Source of the DNA: Gnetum montanum
Taxonomy: Eukaryota; Streptophyta; Gnetopsida; Gnetales; Gnetaceae
Direction of reading: 5' to 3'
DNA length: 64,000 bases
Assembly (NCBI GenBank): GCA_015680685.1
Contig: MNCI01033474.1
Location: 287,361 to 351,360 of the forward strand
This document shows, in pieces, positions 58,532-64,000 of the stretch (positions are counted from its first letter, which is position 1; every line of letters begins with the position of its first letter). Both the position numbers and the translations under genes were made by a program. The notes under the pieces were generated by a model. The model was not told where the DNA came from and did no database searches. It worked only from the letters and a program-made list of their open reading frames with translations.

Positions 58532-58609
58532 TAAACAGAGGGAAGAGTGAGCTAGTAGGCATTGTTACACGTTCCTTGGCAACGTAAATCATGTGTACAT
58601 GTATGGTGG

Positions 58610-58725
58610 TGGTTTAGCGTTGTACCATGACGCATGGCAATTTAAGGCCTTGCCAGGCCATATGTGGTAGTTTAAGGCCTTACCAACTCGTATGTGGTAG
58701 TTTAAGGCCTTACCGGGCCGATTCA
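58610..58725 (+). repeat. Minisatellite array, RT side of antisense gene, element D
   Basis: Three to four units of about 34 bp, 'gtagtttaaggccttaccggg' type, each holding AGTTTAAGGCCTT, the reverse complement of the GGCCTTAAACT core. Confidence 0.75.
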
Positions 58726-58964
58726 CCGTCCGTTGATGCTGTCTAGTTGGTGTATGAGCTGTATTGAAGAGTTTGCACCAAAATGTTCAATGTGGGCAAC
58801 CGAAATTGGTTTGCCAGGGGATATGGTTTGGGGTAGCTTTTTTCATCTTGTTATTTTGTTTTGCATTTTCTGGCATTTTGTACTTTGAATAATTTTGATT
58901 AAAATTTAAACAAAAACAAAAAAAAGGCAAGGTGGCGGCCGTAGCAGTGGGGTAAACGCGGCGC

Positions 58965-58973
58965 TATATATAA
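58965..58973 (+). promoter_or_regulatory. TATA box of the antisense gene, element D
   Basis: TATATATAA, 278 bp before the exon 1 ATG. The leader between (58990-59230) is a run of loosely repeated 'cagcgtgagcgtaaacct' and 'agcgtaagtgtaaagc' words. Confidence 0.5.
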
Positions 58974-59250
58974 CATAAGGCTGTCAATTGTCAGAGGCAG
59001 CGTGAACCTGAATCAAACCAGAGCGTGAGCGTAAACCTAAGTCGCAGCGTAAGTGTAAAGCACCAAACCCCAGCATGAGCGTAGAGGCTCAAATCCCAAC
59101 GTAAGCATAGAGGCTCAAAGACCAATGTAACTGTGAGTAGTGAACTCCAGCATGAGCATAGAGCAGCAAACTCCAGCGTGCAGGATCCAGCTCAGTGTGC
59201 AGGCTCAAACCTCATGTAAACTTGTCAGATTTAGCATACAGGATGCCAAA

Positions 59251-62200
59251 ATGGGCAAGGGAAAGGAGGTAGAAGGCCAAGGGAGGAAGGGGCCCAACTT
59301 GACTTTCATAGAGGAAAGTGAGGCCATGCTGTAGTGTTTGCCTAGGCCTAGGATTCCATCGTGGCCTGGATCGGCACACAGGTAGGCTCTAATCTTATCT
59401 CAGTTAATTATTTTTATTTGTACTTGTTATCCGGCGTAGACAGTCTTTGCAGCGTATAGGGTCTATACGCTGAGCGTAGACAATTTTCACAACATGCAGG
59501 ATCTATACGCTGAGTGTAAACGGGCTTCACAACGTACAGGATCTATACACTAAGCGTAAATAGTTTTCGCAGCGTACAAGATTTGTACACTGGGCGTAAA
59601 CAATTTTGGCAGCGTGCAGAGTCTGCATGCTGAGTGTAAACGGGCTTCACAGTGTATAGGATCTATATGTTGGGTGTAAAGAGTTTTCACAGCATACAGG
59701 GTCTATACGCTGGGGGTAAATAGTTTTTGTAGCGTACAGAGTCTGCACACTGGGCGTAAACAGTTTTCGTAGCGTACAAGATCTGTACGCTGGGCGTAAA
59801 CAATTTTTTTGGCAACATGTACACCGAGTGTAAACAGTTTTTTGATAGCGTATACATCGAGTGTAAACAGTTTTTTGATAGCATATACGTCGAGTGTAAA
59901 CAATTTTTTGATAACGTATACGCCTAGTATAAACAATTTTTTTGATTTTTTCAAAGTATTGGCCCTCAACGTGGAATTTCGTTTCTCTATTTCATTTAGG
60001 TGTATAGCTGATTTATCATGGCATTCTGGTTATTTGCAGGGATCCTGTGCCTTTCCTCCTGGTGGTTGAGCTGGTTGGGGTACTGGCATGGTTCGGGCCC
60101 CTTGATACCGATGAACCTGCCCCTAATCTGAGTATTGATAACAATGGGGTATGGTTCGGGGAAGGGGCCTATGAATTTCTTGCTTTTATCCTAAACAGAT
60201 TCAAGGTAGTGATATGGTCACACCTAAGCGAACAAGTGGCACGGAGCATGCTCGAAGCAATGTTACCAGGATCTTCAGATGGCGTCATGGTTTTCATGGT
60301 GGACATTGACAAGGGACCTCTTGCGATTGAGGAAGATCCCTCTGGAGGGCCCAAATCTACTCGTCCATTATCGCGCGTATGGGACTTATTGCCACGTGGG
60401 CCTCACTATCTCAATAACACCTTGTTTCTGGCTGGGCATGCGCACACATTATTTCAGAACCCTCTGGGTACGGTGTACAGGGTAGAGAGGTAAGGTCATT
60501 TAGTTTATCATTTTTATTTTTGTCGTTTAGTGTTTGCTCCTATTCTGACAACCATTCTTTTGCAGGCCCCAGGTTGATAAAGATGGGATATGCATCAATG
60601 ATGATGGGCTTGTACTGGCTCATATCGCTTTAGAGACCTTCATGGTGGGTCCCACCCTCCGCGGAGTTGTATTAGCTTAGACTAAGGGAGACATTGTTCA
60701 TTTCCATAAGCGATTTTCTAGGGCGTTTGCACAATCCACAGCTCGAGGGTGGCTGCATGGAGATTGGTCACGTAATGGACCAATTTTCGCTCGTGATACT
60801 GACTTGGGTTCTAACACCTCGAAGCCCACAACTGAAGGTAAGTGATGATATCTCTTTGGTGCCTTAGTTTTTTGTTCAGCTGCAACGTTGGTCACACTGG
60901 TGTTATGGTTTTAAATTTTGTTTACAGTTGATGTCCCCCTGGCGGAGACCCTGTTACGACAGGGCAGACTGAGAGCACCCTGTCGATGAAATTTAGGGAG
61001 ATTAGTAAGGCACAACGATGGTTGCATACCAGTGCCCCACCATCTATTGTCCGTTTCTTGGATGATGTTGGCCTCATGGAGTTATTTACAACCACGAGCC
61101 CTAACATCTCTATAGCTGAAATGATTGGAATTGTTGATTCGTTCGACAACTTCGTCACCTATTACAGCACCCGTATTAAGGGTGTGAAAATAGTTTTTCA
61201 TCTCTCAGCCGAATTCTTTTCAGACCTCTTCAGTGTACTGGCAGATGGTGTGAATGTGGTTTTGGACAGGGCACAAAAAGAGCTCCATGTGGTGCATGAG
61301 CTAGAAGATTGGTTGGGCATTGTCAAGGGCTCTAAGGGATTCCCTATGCAAGGGACGTCAAAGGTGGTGGAAGTTAATGAATTGTATCCCCTGTTTAGGG
61401 TACGGGTGTTTCCTAAATCCCTATCCTAAGTGAAGAGTCTTGGGGTGGAAGCCGTATGCATCATGCGAACCATTTTAGAAACTGGGATGCGTTATAATTG
61501 GGCCCAATTTTTGTTGTTGGGTTTCCATAGGGAGATAGTGTGATTGCGTTCAAACATTGAGACACAGTCCCATTTTACATTCACATTCTTCGTAGGTTAT
61601 TTATGGCGCTTGGCTAAGTTTTTAGTGGTTCGTGCAGATAATAAATATGTTCTACGGGATCGTACTCAATTATCTTACCTATGGATTAACCATTTGTTTG
61701 AGATAGTTGAGTCCCAAGATGCACCTGAGGGGATTCATGAATCTATGTCCATCACGACAGAGGGGTCATCTAGTAATTCAATCCAAACACGTAATAATGT
61801 CAGGTTGGCACCAGACAATATGCCCTACACTGCAAAGAGAGCTAAACGGGTCATCAAGGAGACCATCGGGAAAGCCAAATCAAAGATTCTGAAGCACGAA
61901 CGCCCTAAAGAGGTGGTCTCAACTGTGGAAGAGCCAAGGGTGAAGCGAATATGATTCAAAATGTCTATTTGAGGTAAGTAAGCTTGGTGCAGTTATTGTA
62001 TTGTCATTTTCATCTTATTCATTTTTTTCATTTTGACCGCTTACATGAAACTAATGTTTTCAGACTTGAATCAGGAAGTGAGGAGACAGGAGCTAGAAAC
62101 CATTATCGAGGAGGAGGAAGTTCCAACGGACTTAATAATTCAAGAGGAAGAGGTCAGCAAAGATCAGGTGGAAGGGACAGAAGAGTTGGCGGAAGACACC

Positions 62201-63677
62201 ATGGAGACAGAATTGATCGATGACCGGGATGGTGTTGATGAAATGTTCAATAGCTCCCTTAAGGGAAGATTGGACCTTGGTGATCCTCCAAACTGGGAAG
62301 GGGATAGAGAACACGGTATATTCCCTTTTTTTATTGTGTTGCTTTGTGAATCGTTGTTTCCATCACATGATGTTTTAATTTTACATTTTTATTGCTTCCA
62401 GAAGAAGATATTGAAACTAGGATGATTCCCACGATGCGGTTGGAAGTGCCCATGAAAGTGGCTCCCCCTGAAACGACCGCAGAGGCTAATCCATCTCGTA
62501 CTCATGAACCATTTACTTGGACCGAGATGCCAAGTAAAATGGATTTCATGACCAGTATCATCGACGAGGTGGTCGAATGTATTCAGCAAGCCCACCCTAA
62601 AATAAGTACAAATGTCTCGAGCATTTTGCAGCCTTCGAGTTTCATACCCCTTTTTTTCCATCTAAGATTTAATGCCTGTTCTTTTCGTGTGTGTAGGAGC
62701 CAAGCTGAAGTGGGATCCGTCTGAGACCGTTAGTATTGAAAGTTTGCCTGCACTACCGCCAGAAGTTGAACAGATACCAAGGCCGGTATATGAAGAGGTG
62801 GCGAAGGGTCTTGTGCATAACGCCAAATGGCTTTGGACCTGTAGGTGTTCCATTGAACAGCTATGGTTGCAAATCTAGGCAAAGGAAAAAGAGGTTTCCG
62901 AGTTATCAGTTGCACGTGATGATCTCAAGGCTCGGTATGAGTTCGCCTTGGCTAGACTAACAGGTGACCGTTCTTGGCGAACTTCTGAGATCACTTATAC
63001 TAGATATTGGAACCTGCTAAATCGTCATGCATCACTGACTCAGAAACTAGTAGAGCATAAGGCCCAGGTAGAAATACTGAACCTCAAGTGTCAGGATTGG
63101 AAAGCTTTCACTTCTAAGGTGCGTAAGTGGGATCAGGATGAGAAGAACCACAAGCATCATTACAAGAAATCATTGAACGAAGTATCCATAGAAAAGCATC
63201 AGCTTGAAATGTTCGTAGAGGGTCTGGGTCTATGTTCTGCGTTTGATACCTTTGCTAAGAATACAACTGTGGAGATGGAATCACCCACAAGGGTAATTAC
63301 AACCGCTTCTAGGGAGGTCTCTATGGGTTAATTTCCCTTGAAACATCCTACATGGTCAGCGGTTGACAAGGGGAAAGCCTTGGCGAACGTCGATCTAGGC
63401 CTTGATGGGACTGATTAGGCTAGCGTCTCAGAGGAAGAAATTCTCCGTTGACTAGAATTTGGTTTAGGGGGGTCTCCTACGGTAAGAATTTTGTTGTTAT
63501 GAAATTTGTTCGTTCAGTAATGTTTGGGAGTTTTTTCTTTATTCTTGTGTTGATTGTTTCTTTTGTGTTTTATAGGGTCGAGGCGACGACGATGTTCAAG
63601 AAGGTGGCCCCAGTGGAGTGGGGACCCATGATGCCAGCGAGTCTAAAGGGGACGACCCTCCCATCCCTGATGTTTAA
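59251..63677 (+). pseudogene. Antisense spliced gene of element D, best copy (HAD-like domain, middle domain, acidic segment, coiled coil)
   Basis: Exons: 59251-59381, 60040-60489, 60566-60837, 60928-61973, 62064-62315, 62402-62605, 62697-63481, 63576-63677. Every intron begins GT and ends AG; donors include GTAGG, GTAAG, GTATA. Exon 2: 'FLLVVELVGVLAWF', 'GAYEFLAFILNRFKVVIW' then SHLS, 'RVWDLLPRGPHYLNNTLFLA', as in FCP1/SCP phosphatases but with the aspartates gone. Exon 4: 'ISKAQRWLHTS', 'VKIVFHLSAEFFSDLF', 'FFVGYLWRLAKFLVV', then a basic end. Exon 5 is Glu/Asp-rich. Exon 7: 'KLKWDPSETVSIESLPALPP', a long charged coiled coil with 'NHKHHYKKSL', then 'VSEEEILR'. Exon 8 is Gly/Asp-rich and ends at a TAA. 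Damage: a stop in exon 1 (59332), one in exon 3, a frameshift and two stops in exon 4, and four in exon 7. No known function. Confidence 0.82.
59440..59945 (+). repeat. Palindrome-bearing tandem array in intron 1 of the D antisense gene
   Basis: About nine 40-bp units ('agcgtacaggatctatacac' then 'taagcgtaaatagttttcgc') followed by four 33-bp units lacking the first part. Each long unit holds an imperfect palindrome GCGTACA-N-ATCTGTACGC. The motif gcgta/tacgc is the one repeated in D's own LTR. Minus-strand frames over it are translations of the repeat. Confidence 0.9.
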
Positions 63678-64000
63678 TTTTTTTCTTTGAAATTATCTTG
63701 GCTCATATTTTTACATGAATCGTAAATTGAATGTTTTGAGTTGTATTAAACAGATGAATAGAATCAGTTAACTATTGTACTTGTCTAATTGTATATTACT
63801 ACATGTATATATATATTTTCTACATAATTTTTTTTGTTATGGATTTTCAGCTTAAATGTAAACATGACACAGCAATGTAAAATTTTTTGATTCATTTTGT
63901 AGTTTAAGTGTAGTGCACGAAGTGGGAATGTGAGTAGGAATGTAATTATAAGCGAAGGATAATTGTGAAGACTTTTATTGATAACACGACAATGCAAGCG
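63678..64000 (+). other. 3' flank of the D antisense gene
   Basis: AT-rich, with 'tttgaattgagttgtattaaac'-like text and a short (ta)n run near 63810. Likely 3' untranslated region, then element-internal spacer toward protease. No gene. Confidence 0.45.

Larger units (their letters stand above)
51913..64000 (-). mobile_element. Element D: best-preserved Tat-like element, runs off the right edge
   Basis: From left on the minus strand: 3' LTR, polypurine tract, 3' untranslated region, tandem array, integrase, second RNase H, RNase H, RT, array, then the antisense gene (plus strand) to 63677 and its 3' flank. Protease, gag and 5' LTR should lie to the right of the window. Inserted into C's pol. 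Confidence 0.88.

Noticed and set aside
59687-59969. Two minus-strand open frames of 65 and 88 codons over the 59440-59945 array
   Set aside because: They are direct translations of the 33- and 40-bp repeat units and have no counterpart in A or B.

Overview
The window is plant nuclear DNA built almost entirely of old, nested LTR retrotransposons. I found no host gene, no rRNA and no tRNA gene. Five of the six elements (A to E) are Ty3/gypsy elements of one related group. Their pol order is RT, RNase H, a second RNase H, then integrase. A second, archaeal-type RNase H is the hallmark of the Tat/Ogre lineage. Large nested Tat elements heavily eroded by C-to-T changes suit a large-genome seed plant, and a gymnosperm is my best guess, but the species cannot be fixed from this sequence.

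Layout. Element A (+, 1-16350; its 5' LTR runs off the left edge) sits inside element E (+, 16351-21706, a gag-PR-only deletion derivative). E sits inside element F (+, 21707-24122, an unrelated element with a 549-bp LTR and a coiled-coil ORF relic). A 1.8-kb AT-rich stretch follows. Element B (-, 25909-46047) is complete with both LTRs. After 1 kb of AT-rich DNA come element C (-, from 47089) and element D (-, from 51913), which is inserted in C's pol; both continue past the right edge.

The most interesting content is a second gene carried by A, B and D on the strand opposite to gag-pol, between protease and reverse transcriptase. It spans 8798-4077 (-) in A, 34209-38802 (+) in B and 59251-63677 (+) in D. 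All three copies share the same eight-exon plan: exon 1 is 119/119/131 bp, exon 2 is 450 bp in all three, and exon 4 is about 1.04 kb. Each has a TATA box upstream. The predicted protein begins with a domain resembling FCP1/SCP (NIF-type HAD) phosphatases but lacking the catalytic aspartate pairs. It continues through a middle domain, an acidic segment and a coiled coil, and ends in a short Gly/Asp-rich tail. The gene is bracketed by minisatellite arrays that share one core with the array before the 3' LTR. The LTR U3 regions carry palindromes spaced about 195 bp apart, and related palindromic motifs recur in the antisense gene's intron 1.

All coding regions contain stops and frameshifts, so every element here is inactive. 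D is the best preserved. Element boundaries, arrays and exon junctions were read by eye from repeats between elements.
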